Under the pieces are notes generated by a model that did not search any database, was not told where the DNA came from, and saw only the letters and a program-made list of their open reading frames with translations. The translations under genes were made by a program, and so were the position numbers. This document shows, in pieces, positions 50,638 through 60,034 of a stretch of 64,000 bases of DNA. The stretch spans positions 55,667 through 119,666 of the forward strand of contig JAJDUL010000015.1 in the NCBI GenBank assembly GCA_022826685.1, written 5' to 3'. Source of the DNA: Gemmatimonadota bacterium. GTDB lineage: Bacteria; Gemmatimonadota; Gemmatimonadetes; Palauibacterales; Palauibacteraceae. The first letter of the stretch is position 1, and the number at the start of each line of letters is the position of its first letter.

Positions 50638-52404
50638 ATGGCGACGATCGTAGCGGAGGCGACCGGGCAGGCGATCCTGCACGAGGAGCACGAGCAGTCG
50701 TTCTTGCGCAAGTACATCTTCTCGACCGACCACAAGGTCATCGCGATCCAGTTCCTGATCTACACGCTCTTCTTCCTCATGATCGGGGGACTGCTCGCGA
50801 TGCTCATGCGATACCAGATCGCATGGCCGGCCCGGGGCGAACTGCCGCTGGGCGGGATCTTCCCGGAGACGATGGTGGCGAGCGGGTACATCCTGCCGGA
50901 GTTCTACAATGCCCTTGTCACGATGCACGGTTCGGTGATGGTGTTCCTCGCCATCATGCCGATGCTCGTGGGCGTGTGGGCGAACTACCTCATCCCGCTG
51001 CAGCTGGGGACGCACGACATGGCATTCCCGCGGCTGAACATGCTCTCCTTCTGGGCCATGGTGCCGGCCGGAATCCTCACCCTGGCGAGCTTCTTCGTGC
51101 TGGGAGGTGCGGCCGGAGCCGGGTGGACGCTCTACGCGCCGCTCAGCGCCCGTCCCGACCTGACCGGCGTCGGCCTGGGACAGGTCCTGTGGCTGGTGGC
51201 GCTCGTCTTCATCGGGCTCTCCTCGATCCTGGGGTCGGTGAACTACATCACGACGACGATCAACATGCGCGCGCCGGGCATGACCTGGATGCGCATGCCG
51301 CTGACGATCTGGTCGCTGTTCATCACGGCCATCCTCGCGCTGCTCGCCATGCCGGTGCTCTCGGCGGCGGGGATCATGCTCATCTTCGACCAGACGATCG
51401 GAACGAGCTTCTTCCTCCCCGAGGGGGGCGGACAGCCGCTCCTGTGGCAGCACCTGTTCTGGTTCTTCGGCCACCCGGAGGTCTACATCCTCATCCTCCC
51501 GGCCATGGGCTTCACGTCCGAGATCCTCTCCGTGGGCTCGCGGAAGCCGGTGTTCGGGTACACGGCGATGGTCCTGGCGCTCGTTTCGATCGCCTTCCTC
51601 GGCTTCATCGTGTGGGGCCACCACATGTTCCAGAGCGGGATGAACCCGACGCTGGGACTCGCGTTCACCGTCTCGACGCTCTTCATCGCCGTGCCTTCGG
51701 CGATCAAGACGTTCAACTGGATGGGCACGATGTGGCGGGGGAACCTCCAGCTGCACAGCGCGATGCTGTTCGCGATCGGGTTCGTGGCGATGTTCGCGAT
51801 CGGAGGCCTGTCGGGGGTCTTCATGGCCTCGACGCCGGTCGACATCTACATCCACGACACGTACTTCATCGTCGCGCACATCCACTACGTGCTCTTCGGA
51901 GGAAGCCTGTTCGCGCTCTTCGGGGCGATCTACTTCTGGTATCCGAAGATGTTCGGCCGGCTGATGAACGAGACGATGGGGAAGATCCACTTCTGGCTCA
52001 CCTTCATCCTCTTCAACGTGGTCTTCTTCCCGATGCACGGCGTGGGGATGGTGGGGATGATGCGGCGCATCTACGACTCCACCGGCTACGCGCACCTGCA
52101 GGGCATCGAGGACACGAACGCCCTCATCACGTGGGCGGCGTTCGGGCTCTTCGCGTCGGGCTTCCTGTTCGCGTTCAACTTCTTCTGGAGCCTGAAGAAG
52201 GGGAAGAAGGCCGGGGCGAACCCGTGGAACGCGACGACGCTGGAATGGCAGACGCCCTCGCCGCCCAAGCACGGCAACTGGGAAGAGATCCCCGTCGTCT
52301 ACCACGGACCGCACGAGTACAGCCACCCGGATGTGGAGGACAAGGACTGGCTGGCGCAGAACGAACGGCCGGATGTCGTGAGCCCGGCCGCCGGCAGCCA
52401 CTAA
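50638..52404 (+). CDS. ctaD: Cytochrome c oxidase subunit I
   Basis: Catalytic subunit holding heme a and the heme a3-CuB site. The 588-residue protein shows the CuB-histidine/tyrosine motif LFWFFGHPEVYILILPAMGF, the two CuB histidines in IVWGHHMFQSGM, and the heme histidines in HDTYFIVAHIHYVLFGG. The HPEVY motif marks an A-family enzyme. About twelve helices; a hydrophilic C-terminal tail of about 60 residues. Confidence 0.97.
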   Translation: MATIVAEATGQAILHEEHEQSFLRKYIFSTDHKVIAIQFLIYTLFFLMIGGLLAMLMRYQIAWPARGELPLGGIFPETMVASGYILPEFYNALVTMHGSVMVFLAIMPMLVGVWANYLIPLQLGTHDMAFPRLNMLSFWAMVPAGILTLASFFVLGGAAGAGWTLYAPLSARPDLTGVGLGQVLWLVALVFIGLSSILGSVNYITTTINMRAPGMTWMRMPLTIWSLFITAILALLAMPVLSAAGIMLIFDQTIGTSFFLPEGGGQPLLWQHLFWFFGHPEVYILILPAMGFTSEILSVGSRKPVFGYTAMVLALVSIAFLGFIVWGHHMFQSGMNPTLGLAFTVSTLFIAVPSAIKTFNWMGTMWRGNLQLHSAMLFAIGFVAMFAIGGLSGVFMASTPVDIYIHDTYFIVAHIHYVLFGGSLFALFGAIYFWYPKMFGRLMNETMGKIHFWLTFILFNVVFFPMHGVGMVGMMRRIYDSTGYAHLQGIEDTNALITWAAFGLFASGFLFAFNFFWSLKKGKKAGANPWNATTLEWQTPSPPKHGNWEEIPVVYHGPHEYSHPDVEDKDWLAQNERPDVVSPAAGSH

Positions 52405-52427
52405 TCGCATAGAAGGGAACTGACGAG

Positions 52428-53042
52428 ATGGCACACGCCGCGACCGCAGGCCGGGTCCCCGAGCGAGGACTCGACGTCTACACCCAGAAGGTGGGAATGT
52501 GGGTGTTTCTGTGCTCGGAGGTGATGTTCTTCGCGGGCCTCATCGGCTCGTACGTCGTGCTCCGGTTCGGGGCCGCCGACACGTGGGCGGAGCCCGGCGA
52601 CGTATTGAACGTTCCGGTGACCGCGTTCAATACCTTCCTCCTCATCTGCAGTTCGGTGACGATGGTGAAGGCGTTCGCCGCCGCGCAGGAGGGGGACCAG
52701 AAGGGGATCAAGCTCTGGCTGCTGTCGACGACCGTGCTCGGGGCCACCTTCCTCGGCGTGCAGGTCTACGAGTACACCGAACTCGTGCTGCACCGATCGT
52801 GGGAAGGGAGCCACGGGTTCACGCCGGCCGCGGGACTGTACGGGGCCACGTTCTTCACGATGACGGGCTTCCACGGCTTCCACGTCCTGCTGGGCGTGAT
52901 CTGTCTGGCATGGGCCACGATCCGCGCCTGGCGGGGCCACTGGGGGGCGGACAACACGCACGGGATCGAAGTGCTCGGCCTCTATTGGCACTTCGTCGAC
53001 CTCGTGTGGATCATCCTGTTCACGATCGTATACCTGATCTAG
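52428..53042 (+). CDS. ctaE: Cytochrome c oxidase subunit III
   Basis: A 204-residue membrane subunit with about five helices. KVGMWVFLCSEVMFFAGLIG, FTMTGFHGFHVLLGVICL and LYWHFVDLVWIILFTIVYL are typical of CoxC. The shorter, five-helix form is common in bacteria. It follows subunit I by 23 nt. Confidence 0.95.
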   Translation: MAHAATAGRVPERGLDVYTQKVGMWVFLCSEVMFFAGLIGSYVVLRFGAADTWAEPGDVLNVPVTAFNTFLLICSSVTMVKAFAAAQEGDQKGIKLWLLSTTVLGATFLGVQVYEYTELVLHRSWEGSHGFTPAAGLYGATFFTMTGFHGFHVLLGVICLAWATIRAWRGHWGADNTHGIEVLGLYWHFVDLVWIILFTIVYLI

Positions 53043-53084
53043 CCGCGCCGGGGCGGTCGGCGCCGAGAGCTACGGAGCGAACGA

Positions 53085-53390
53085 ATGAGTGAAGCCGGAG
53101 GACACGCGGCGAGCGCCGCGGACGACCATGCGCACGAGCATCCCAGGTACATGCTCATCTGGCTGTACCTCGCCATCCTTACGATTCTCGAGGTGCTGGT
53201 GGCGTTCCTGGCGATCCCGAAGTGGATGATCGTGGTGTCGCTGCTCATCATGGCCGTCTGGAAGGCGCTGCTGGTCGCGCTCTACTACATGCACCTGAAA
53301 TTCGAGCCCAACCGCCTGCGGTTGGTGGCGCTGGCGCCGCTTCCGGCCGTGGCCATCATGATCATCGCGATCATGATGGAGTACGTGTAG
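53085..53390 (+). CDS. ctaF: Cytochrome c oxidase subunit IV
   Basis: A 101-residue small subunit (COX4_pro/CyoD-like) with three helices, starting after a His/Ala-rich N-terminus: MLIWLYLAILTILEVLVAF, VVSLLIMAVWKALLVALYYM and LPAVAIMIIAIMMEYV. HLKFEPNRLR links the last two. It probably aids assembly of the complex. Confidence 0.88.
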   Translation: MSEAGGHAASAADDHAHEHPRYMLIWLYLAILTILEVLVAFLAIPKWMIVVSLLIMAVWKALLVALYYMHLKFEPNRLRLVALAPLPAVAIMIIAIMMEYV

Positions 53391-53404
53391 GGGCCGACCT
53401 CGTC

Positions 53405-54328
53405 ATGGAGGTCGGGAGCCTACTGAAGGCCCGCGGGATCCCCTTTGGCGGGATCCCGGGACGGGTCCACTCGATTCGCGGGACGTTTTCCTCGTACCTG
53501 GAGCTCACGAAGCCGCGCATCACGGCGCTCGTCGTCGCGAGCGCGGCCGCCGGTTTCCTCCTCGGCGCGGCGAGCTTCGACTTCGCCCTGTTCGTGCAGG
53601 CCATGGCCGGCGTGGCGCTCGTCGCCTCCGGGACGAGCGCGATGAACCAGGTGCTGGAACGGGATGTGGACGCGCTCATGGTGCGAACCCGCGCGCGGCC
53701 CCTGCCGGCCGGCCGCCTCGCGACGCCGCCCGCCGCGGTCGTCTCCGGGGTTCTCGCGGCGGCGGGGATCGTCTGGCTGTGGCTCGCGGTCAATCCGGTC
53801 ACGGCGGGCCTCGCGCTCGCCACCTTCATCTCCTACGACTTCGTCTACACGCCGCTCAAGCGTGTGCACTCGCTCTCCACCGTGGTGGGCGCGGTGCCCG
53901 GCGCGCTGCCGATCCTCGGCGGCTGGACCGCGGCCACCGGACAGTTCGGCCCCGGAGGCTGGGCTCTGTTCGCGATCCTCTTCGTCTGGCAGCTGCCGCA
54001 CTTCCTCGCCCTGGCCTGGCTGCTCCGCGACGACTACGAGGCGGCCGGGCTTCGGATGCTTTCCGTCGGTGACTTCGAAGGCCGGCAGACGCGTCGCCAG
54101 GCGCTGCTCTACGCGCTCACCCTGGTCCCCGTGAGCCTGCTCCCGAGCGTCCTCGGCCTGACGGGCATCGTCTACTTCGCGGTCGCGCTCGTGCTCGGGG
54201 CGGGCTTCGTGTGGACCGCGTTCCGGTTCGCCCGCGCCGCGACGCCGGCGAACGCCCGGGGTTTGTTCCGGGCCTCGATCCTGTATCTTCCACTGCTGAT
54301 GGCGGTACTCGTCCTCGACAAGCTGTAG
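53405..54328 (+). CDS. ctaB: Protoheme IX farnesyltransferase (heme O synthase)
   Basis: Converts heme B to heme O, the precursor of heme A. The 307-residue membrane protein has nine helices and the UbiA-type motifs SAMNQVLERDVDALMVRTRA and DFVYTPLKRVHS. LFVWQLPHFLALAWLLRDDY is the heme O synthase-specific block. It lies 15 nt after subunit IV. No ctaA (heme A synthase) is visible in the window. Confidence 0.94.
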   Translation: MEVGSLLKARGIPFGGIPGRVHSIRGTFSSYLELTKPRITALVVASAAAGFLLGAASFDFALFVQAMAGVALVASGTSAMNQVLERDVDALMVRTRARPLPAGRLATPPAAVVSGVLAAAGIVWLWLAVNPVTAGLALATFISYDFVYTPLKRVHSLSTVVGAVPGALPILGGWTAATGQFGPGGWALFAILFVWQLPHFLALAWLLRDDYEAAGLRMLSVGDFEGRQTRRQALLYALTLVPVSLLPSVLGLTGIVYFAVALVLGAGFVWTAFRFARAATPANARGLFRASILYLPLLMAVLVLDKL

Positions 54329-54333
54329 CAGCC

Positions 54334-54576
54334 GTGCTGAACACCTTCGCCGCCCTCGCGGCGGCTTCGCAGATGCAGCATACGCCGGATGACCAGGCGG
54401 GGTACGTCCTGATGTTCGTCTTCATGGCGGCGATGCCCTACCTGCTTCTCGTCGTGATCGGAGGCGGGATCTTCCGGGCGCGCCGCCGGCAACGCCAGCA
54501 GGAGGTCGAGAGAGCCCTGGAAGAGCAGCGCGAATGGGAGGCGGCTCGCGCGGCCGACCCGGACTCCGCGTGCTGA
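54334..54576 (+). CDS. Small single-helix membrane protein
   Basis: An 80-residue protein with one helix (YVLMFVFMAAMPYLLLVVIG) and a charged C-terminal coiled stretch (RARRRQRQQEVERALEEQRE). The GTG start lies 6 nt after ctaB and the stop overlaps the next gene by 7 nt. Its operon position suggests an oxidase assembly or accessory role; the family is unrecognised. Confidence 0.6.
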   Translation: MLNTFAALAAASQMQHTPDDQAGYVLMFVFMAAMPYLLLVVIGGGIFRARRRQRQQEVERALEEQREWEAARAADPDSAC

Positions 54577-55532
54577 CGCTCAGACGCAGGATCCGGGCCG
54601 GGCTCGTCGGCGGACTGCTGGGCGGCTTCGTCCTCGCGGTCCTCTTCTATTTCTACGACCTCGGGCAGGGGACGCCGCTGCAGACGCCCGCCTTCCTCTG
54701 GGGGGCGATCATCAGCCGCGCCGAGGTCGAGCCCACGGCCTGGATCGTCGCGGGCTTCACCCTCATTCACTTCACCGCCTGGGGCGGGCTCGGGATGCTC
54801 GCCGCGGCGCTCGTTCAGTGGGCGGGCCTCCCCCGCAACGTGTTCATCGGTGCGCTGTACGGGCTCTTCGTGTGTTCGCTCGCCTTCTACCTCGGACTCA
54901 TCAGGGCCCCCTCCGGACTCGTGATGTCCGCGCCGGGATGGCCGGCCGTCTTCTTCGGGAACGCGCTCGCGGGGGTCGTGATGTTCACCCACATGCACTG
55001 GGTGAGTTCCGAACCCGGCATCGTGGGGATGATGAACTTCCTGCAGACGCACCGGGTGACGCGGCACGGCATCTACGCGGGGATCCTCGGCGCCCTCGTC
55101 GTCGCGTGCTGGTTCCTCATCATCGACTCCGTGCTCCGGCAGCCCCTCTATACGCCGGCGGCGCTGGCGACGGTCCTCTTCCGCGGCGCCCCCACGCCGG
55201 CCGCGGTCCAGATCTCCCTTGCGCCGGTCGTCGGGTACACGCTCGCCCACTTCGCGTTCTTCGTGCTGTTCGGCGTCGCGGTCTCCGGCCTCGCGAGGCA
55301 GGTGTCCAGGTTCCCGCCGCTGGCCCTCGGCATCATCGTGCTGTTCGTCGTCTTCGAGGTCTTCTTCATCGCCATGGTCGCGATGCTCGGCGGCTGGATC
55401 CTCGAGGAACTCGCCTGGTGGTCGATTCTGGTCGGGAACATCCTCGCGGCGCTCGTCATGGGGGGATACCTGTGGAAGGTCTACCCGGAGTTCGCGGAGA
55501 GTCTCCAGGCGGAGAGTCTTTGGGCGGACTGA
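54570..55532 (+). CDS. Polytopic membrane protein of unknown function
   Basis: A 320-residue, roughly nine-helix protein from GTG 54570. Histidines lie in or beside helices in LIHFTAWGGLG, MFTHMHWVSSE and VGYTLAHFAFF, which could bind heme or metal. There is no transporter signature. It is within the ctaB downstream run, so a respiratory or heme role is possible but not shown. Confidence 0.65.
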   Translation: MLTLRRRIRAGLVGGLLGGFVLAVLFYFYDLGQGTPLQTPAFLWGAIISRAEVEPTAWIVAGFTLIHFTAWGGLGMLAAALVQWAGLPRNVFIGALYGLFVCSLAFYLGLIRAPSGLVMSAPGWPAVFFGNALAGVVMFTHMHWVSSEPGIVGMMNFLQTHRVTRHGIYAGILGALVVACWFLIIDSVLRQPLYTPAALATVLFRGAPTPAAVQISLAPVVGYTLAHFAFFVLFGVAVSGLARQVSRFPPLALGIIVLFVVFEVFFIAMVAMLGGWILEELAWWSILVGNILAALVMGGYLWKVYPEFAESLQAESLWAD

Positions 55533-56197
55533 ACCCGCCCCCGGTCCTCGTTGCCACGCGCAGCGTCCACAAACTCCGCGAAATTCGCGATCTCCTCGCC
55601 GACCTGCCCGTCCGGCTGCTCGGCCCGGCGGATCTCGGCCTTCCCGAGACCGAGGAGGAGGACGACCTCGAACCCTTCGATACCTTCGCGCGCAACGCCC
55701 TGTCCAAGGCAAAGTACTTTCACCGCCGCTCCGGCCTCCCCGCGCTCGCGGACGATTCCGGCCTCTGCGTGGATGCGCTCGGCGGAGGGCCGGGAGTGCG
55801 GACCCGGCGCTTCGCCCCAGCCGAGTGGGTCGAGCGCTGGGGCCGGAACGAAGCGAACAACCGGTGGCTGCTCGATCGCATGTCGGACGTGGCCGACGGG
55901 GCGCGCGGGGCGCACTATCGCTGCGCGGTCGCGGTCACGGACGATCTGCGCCACGAGGTGGTGGAGGGGATCGTGCGCGGCCGAATCGCGCGCCGGCCGC
56001 GCGGCTCGGGAGGCTTCGGCTACGACCCGCTCTTCGTGCCGGAAGGCCACGACCGCACCTACGCGGAACTGCCCGCGGCGGTGAAGACGGCGACGAGCCA
56101 TCGCGCGAAGGCGATCCGGCGGGCGACGGGGTGGATCGAAAGGGAGGTTCTGGTGACCTTGAGAACCCGTGAGTTCAATCGGGGCGGCCGGATTTGA
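55520..56197 (+). CDS. rdgB: XTP/dITP pyrophosphatase (RdgB/HAM1)
   Basis: Removes non-canonical purine nucleoside triphosphates (ITP, dITP, XTP). Family motifs are VLVATRSVHKLREIRDLL, PALADDSGLCVDALGG, GSGGFGYDPLF and TSHRAKAIR. The reading frame lacks ATG or GTG before the conserved start, so TTG at 55520 (225 residues) is the best start; it overlaps the previous gene by 13 nt. The last 6 codons overlap the convergent tRNA-Pro, and the C-terminal extension of about 15 residues is unusual. Confidence 0.9.
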   Translation: MGGLNPPPVLVATRSVHKLREIRDLLADLPVRLLGPADLGLPETEEEDDLEPFDTFARNALSKAKYFHRRSGLPALADDSGLCVDALGGGPGVRTRRFAPAEWVERWGRNEANNRWLLDRMSDVADGARGAHYRCAVAVTDDLRHEVVEGIVRGRIARRPRGSGGFGYDPLFVPEGHDRTYAELPAAVKTATSHRAKAIRRATGWIEREVLVTLRTREFNRGGRI

Positions 56198-56252
56198 ACC
56201 GGCGACCCCCTGCTCCCAAAGCAGGTGCGCTACCGGACTGCGCCACGCCCCG
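56179..56252 (-). tRNA. tRNA-Pro, anticodon TGG
   Basis: On the minus strand the acceptor CGGGGCG pairs with CGCCCCG over 7 bp. The anticodon arm CCTGC-TTTGGGA-GCAGG gives TGG, and the T-arm has GCCGG-TTCAAAT-CCGGC. The discriminator is A, and CCA is not encoded. It is convergent with rdgB, whose stop lies inside it. Confidence 0.94.
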
Positions 56253-56338
56253 AAGGGCAGAAAGATGGACCATGCGGGAGGCCGTGGCAAAAACCCTTGC
56301 GGTGGCCGAAGTCGCCGCGGAGCGGTGATGGACTCCGA

Positions 56339-59300
56339 GTGAGGCTCCGACTCCCCTTCGCGCGGCGCCCCGGGGCGGGGAAGCTGTTCGCCATGATGGG
56401 GCTGGCGGCGCTCGTCCTCTTCGTCATCGGGATCCTGCGTCCGCTGCGCAGCGCCTTCGCCCTCTCGGGACTCGCCGCGGGCGATTTCTACCAGGTGTAC
56501 TTCATCAGCGCGGCGGTCGTCGTCGTCGCGCCGTTCTACAACTTCCTCTCGGACCGCATCTCCTGGCGCCGCCTCATCCCGCTGACGGCGGCCTTCTTCG
56601 CCCTCAGCATGGTCGCCTTCCGCCTCCTCTACCAACCGGGGGAGGCGTGGTTCGGGCTTGTCTTCTACGGGTGGTACGACGTGCTGGCGGCCTCGCTCAT
56701 CACGCACTTCTACATCGCGACCCAGGTCTTCTACAACGCCCGCGATGCGAAGCGCGCCTATCCGATCGTCATCGCGTCGGGATCGGCGGGGGCCACGCTC
56801 GGCGCGCTCCTCACGACCGTCTTCACCTCGGGCGGCGGGCCGTCCGAGAACCTGCTCCTCGTGGCGGGCGCCGCGCTCCTCGTGCTGGCGGGCGGGCTCG
56901 CGCTCGTCTGGTCCCGGGAGCCGCCGGAGGCGCCGTCCGAATACGCGCACGCCGAAGATCCGGACCTCGAGCGCAGCGACCTGCGGCGCATGGCGGCGCA
57001 CCCGCAGGTGCGGCTCATCGCGGCCACCGTGCTCCTGACGATCGTCGTCAAACAGTTCATCGACTACCAGTACAACACGCTCACCCGCGAGGTCTTCACG
57101 GATCTGAGCGCGATCGCCAGCTTTCTGGCCCTCGTGGACGTCCTCACACAATGGCTCCCGATCATTGTCCTCCTCGCGCTGCGCCCGGTCCTGCGCCACT
57201 GGGGCGCCGCGGTCGCCGTCATCATCTTTCCGGTGGCCGTGATCCTCGCGACCGGGGCGCTCGCGGCCGCCGTGTGGCTGTCGACCGCCGCGCTCTTCGT
57301 CGCCGTCGGCGCCCGGACGACGGAGAAGACGTTCCGCTATTCCGCCGAGCGCACGGGCCGCGAGATCCTCTACGTGCCCGTCCCGGAGGACATCAAGCTC
57401 AAGGCGAAGTCGTACATCGATGTGGCGGTGGAGAAGGGGCTGGGGAAGGTGCTTTCCGGTGTGCTCATCGCGATCCCCTCGCTCGCTCTCGCCAGCGTTT
57501 CGATCATGGGCCGGCTCATCATCCTCGGGATCGTCGCCGTCGCCCTGGCGGGCGTCCTGCTGCTCGCCTTCCTCAAGGTGCGAAAGTCGTACGTCACGAG
57601 TCTGGCCCAGTCCTTCGAGGGACGCTTCGCGAGCCTGCGCGGAACCTTCGTGTCGATGGCGGATGTGGGCGCGCTGGCGCTCGCGCGGGACGCGCTACGG
57701 GACGAGCGGCCGCTGAAAGTCGCGTTCGCCTTCGACGTCCTGCGAGGCGCCACGCCCGAGGACGTCGAGGCTCTCTCCCCGGAGCTGTACGGTCTCCTGG
57801 AGCATGAGAACCCCCGCCTTCGGGCGCGGGCGCTCCGCTCGCTGTCGCGCGCACCCGGCCTCCTGGACGAGGACGTGGTGCGGGCCCGGCTCGAGGATCC
57901 GGATGCCGCCGTGCGACGGGAGGCCGCGCGGCTCCTCGCCCTGAAGGCGGCGCCCCGCGCCCGCGATGTCCTCATCCCCCTCCTCGACTCGGAGTCGAGG
58001 AACGCCCGCTCCGCCGCCTTCGACTGCCTCTTCAGCGACTTCGACGCCACGCGGGCCGAACGCATCGCGACCCCGCGCTTCGAGAAGTTGCTGCGGCAAT
58101 ACGAGGAGGGGATGCTCGAAGGGGCCGGCGCCCGCGAGTTGGCGATGGCGGCGGGGCTCGTCCCGGGCCACCCCTCGGTGGAGCGCGTCCTCGTCGAACT
58201 CATCTCCCATCCCCGCGAAGATGTCGCGGCGGCGGCCGCGCGGAGCGCAGCCCGGCTTCCGCAGCCCGCCCTCGTGCAGGCGGCCATTGCGTCGCTGGCG
58301 AGCCCCCGGACCCGGAGCGCGGCCCGCGCCGGCCTCGCGGGGCGGGGCGAGGAGATCGTGACGCCGCTGCTGGCGGCGCTCTCCGACCCGGCCGCCGACC
58401 CCTGGGTGCGCCGGGGTGTGGCGAGCGTGCTCGGCGAGATCGCGACGCCCGCGACGATCGACGCCCTCATCACCTCCTACCTGCTGCCCGAAACCGAACA
58501 GGCGCTCGACGACCAGGCCCTCGTGTCGCTCCACCGGCTGCGCACGCAGCACGATGACCTCACTTTTCCGCCGGAGAGGGTGCTCGAGGCCGTGGAGCGC
58601 GAGGTCCAGGCGTCCGGGCGCTACGCCCAAGCCGCCGCCGCACTCGATGGTGTGTCGGCGTCGATGCCCCGCACGCTGCTCGTCCGGGCGCTCGACGAGG
58701 CGAGGAGAGATCGGCGGGCGAGTGTTTTCCGATGGCTCGGGCTCGTATATCCCGAGCAGCCGATGCGGCGCAGCTATCTGGCCCTGGAGAGCGGAACGCC
58801 GCGCCGGCGGGCGAACGCGCTGGAATGGATCGAGACGACGGTCGGACACCGCACGTTCTCCGACCTCGGGCCGGTGCTCGCGGAGGAAGTCCCGCAGGAG
58901 TCCTCGCGCGAAGCGGGAGAGGTCCTCCGGGAACTGTGGGACGATGAGGACGCCTGGATCGCGAGGTGCGCGCTCTGGACGTCCTTTGAAGCCGACCGCG
59001 ACGCGACGGGCGAGGCCCTCCGCGGTTTCGGGACGGCGGAACCGGCGCTGGCGCGGCTGGCCCGCCGGCTTGCGCGACGGACAGAGATCCCCGCACGGGA
59101 TCCGGGGGAAGAACGAGACGAGGAAGAGATGGAACTGATCGAGAAAGTGTTCCGCCTGCAGAGCGTGGATCTCCTCTCCGGCGTGAAGAGCCGGCAACTC
59201 GCGCTCCTCGCCTCCATCGCGAGAGAGGTCGAGGTGCGGCCGGACGCCGTCTTCATCCGCAGAGGGGAGCCGACGGACGCCCTCTACCTCGTGATCCACG

Positions 59301-59542
59301 GCGAGGTTTCGCTCGAGGGCGAGGGGGAGGGATCGATTTCCCTCACGGATGGAGAGGCGTTCGGCACGTGGGCGCTGATCGACGAACACCCGAGCCTCGT
59401 GGAAGCGCACGCCGTGGAGTCCACCCGCGTGCTGCGCATCACCCGGGAGGACTTTCGCGACCTCCTCATCGACCACCCCGAACTCGGTCTCGACCTCCTG
59501 CGCGGGCTCGCGAGTCGCGTTCGCGGCCTGGCGATGACATGA
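56339..59542 (+). CDS. ADP/ATP-carrier-like transporter fused to HEAT-like repeats and a cNMP-binding domain
   Basis: A 1067-residue protein from GTG 56339 (uncertain; the frame runs upstream to 56225). Residues 1-430 form about 12 helices with a Tlc/ADP-ATP translocase or MFS-like pattern (YNFLSDRISWRRLIPLTAAF, SYIDVAVEKGLGKVLSGVLI). The middle 450 residues are HEAT-type helical repeats (HENPRLRARALRSLSRAPGL, RLEDPDAAVRREAARLLALK). The C-terminal 130 residues are a cyclic nucleotide/Crp-type domain (FIRRGEPTDALYLVIHGEVS). It is followed by a response regulator gene 6 nt on. Confidence 0.8.
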   Translation: MRLRLPFARRPGAGKLFAMMGLAALVLFVIGILRPLRSAFALSGLAAGDFYQVYFISAAVVVVAPFYNFLSDRISWRRLIPLTAAFFALSMVAFRLLYQPGEAWFGLVFYGWYDVLAASLITHFYIATQVFYNARDAKRAYPIVIASGSAGATLGALLTTVFTSGGGPSENLLLVAGAALLVLAGGLALVWSREPPEAPSEYAHAEDPDLERSDLRRMAAHPQVRLIAATVLLTIVVKQFIDYQYNTLTREVFTDLSAIASFLALVDVLTQWLPIIVLLALRPVLRHWGAAVAVIIFPVAVILATGALAAAVWLSTAALFVAVGARTTEKTFRYSAERTGREILYVPVPEDIKLKAKSYIDVAVEKGLGKVLSGVLIAIPSLALASVSIMGRLIILGIVAVALAGVLLLAFLKVRKSYVTSLAQSFEGRFASLRGTFVSMADVGALALARDALRDERPLKVAFAFDVLRGATPEDVEALSPELYGLLEHENPRLRARALRSLSRAPGLLDEDVVRARLEDPDAAVRREAARLLALKAAPRARDVLIPLLDSESRNARSAAFDCLFSDFDATRAERIATPRFEKLLRQYEEGMLEGAGARELAMAAGLVPGHPSVERVLVELISHPREDVAAAAARSAARLPQPALVQAAIASLASPRTRSAARAGLAGRGEEIVTPLLAALSDPAADPWVRRGVASVLGEIATPATIDALITSYLLPETEQALDDQALVSLHRLRTQHDDLTFPPERVLEAVEREVQASGRYAQAAAALDGVSASMPRTLLVRALDEARRDRRASVFRWLGLVYPEQPMRRSYLALESGTPRRRANALEWIETTVGHRTFSDLGPVLAEEVPQESSREAGEVLRELWDDEDAWIARCALWTSFEADRDATGEALRGFGTAEPALARLARRLARRTEIPARDPGEERDEEEMELIEKVFRLQSVDLLSGVKSRQLALLASIAREVEVRPDAVFIRRGEPTDALYLVIHGEVSLEGEGEGSISLTDGEAFGTWALIDEHPSLVEAHAVESTRVLRITREDFRDLLIDHPELGLDLLRGLASRVRGLAMT

Positions 59543-59548
59543 TCCGTC

Positions 59549-60034
59549 ATGGATGAGATCCGCCCGGACGCCGGCACCGTGATGGTCGTGGACGACGAAG
59601 ACATGGTCGTGGACGCCATTCAGGGGTTTCTGGAGCTCGAAACGGACCACCTTGTGCTCCCCTTCACCTCCGCGCGCGCCGCGCTCGAACACCTGGAGGA
59701 GGAGCCGGTCCACGCGATCGTCGCCGACCTGATGATGCCCGACCTCGACGGCGTGCAGTTCCTTTCGCGAGCCCGCCGGATGAGGCCGGAGGCGACCCGC
59801 ATCCTGCTCACCGGCTACGCCGACAAGGAAAACGCGATCCTCGCGATCAACGAGGCCGGGCTCTACCAGTACCTCGAGAAGCCGTGGGACAACGATGTAC
59901 TTGCCTTCGCCATCCGCAACGGCGTCGAGCGCAGCCTCCTCTTCCGCGAACTGACCGAGCGCATGGCCGAACTCGAGGCGGCGAACGACGAACTCGCCGG
60001 GCTCCGGCAGCGCTGGATCCAGGCCTTCCTTTGA
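59549..60034 (+). CDS. Response regulator, receiver domain only
   Basis: A 161-residue receiver protein. TVMVVDDEDMVVDAIQGFL gives the acidic pair, VADLMMPDLDG the phosphoacceptor Asp, LLTGYAD the Thr and LYQYLEKPWDND the Lys. The C-terminal tail is a helix (RELTERMAELEAANDELAGL), not a DNA-binding domain, so it probably signals by protein contact. Its TGA overlaps the TTG start of the kinase gene. Confidence 0.92.
   Translation: MDEIRPDAGTVMVVDDEDMVVDAIQGFLELETDHLVLPFTSARAALEHLEEEPVHAIVADLMMPDLDGVQFLSRARRMRPEATRILLTGYADKENAILAINEAGLYQYLEKPWDNDVLAFAIRNGVERSLLFRELTERMAELEAANDELAGLRQRWIQAFL

Noticed and set aside
49930..52434. Very long open frame antisense to the cytochrome oxidase genes (834 codons)
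   Set aside because: It is the mirror of ctaC/ctaD in GC-rich DNA; its translation is Arg/His/Glu-rich low complexity with no family motif.
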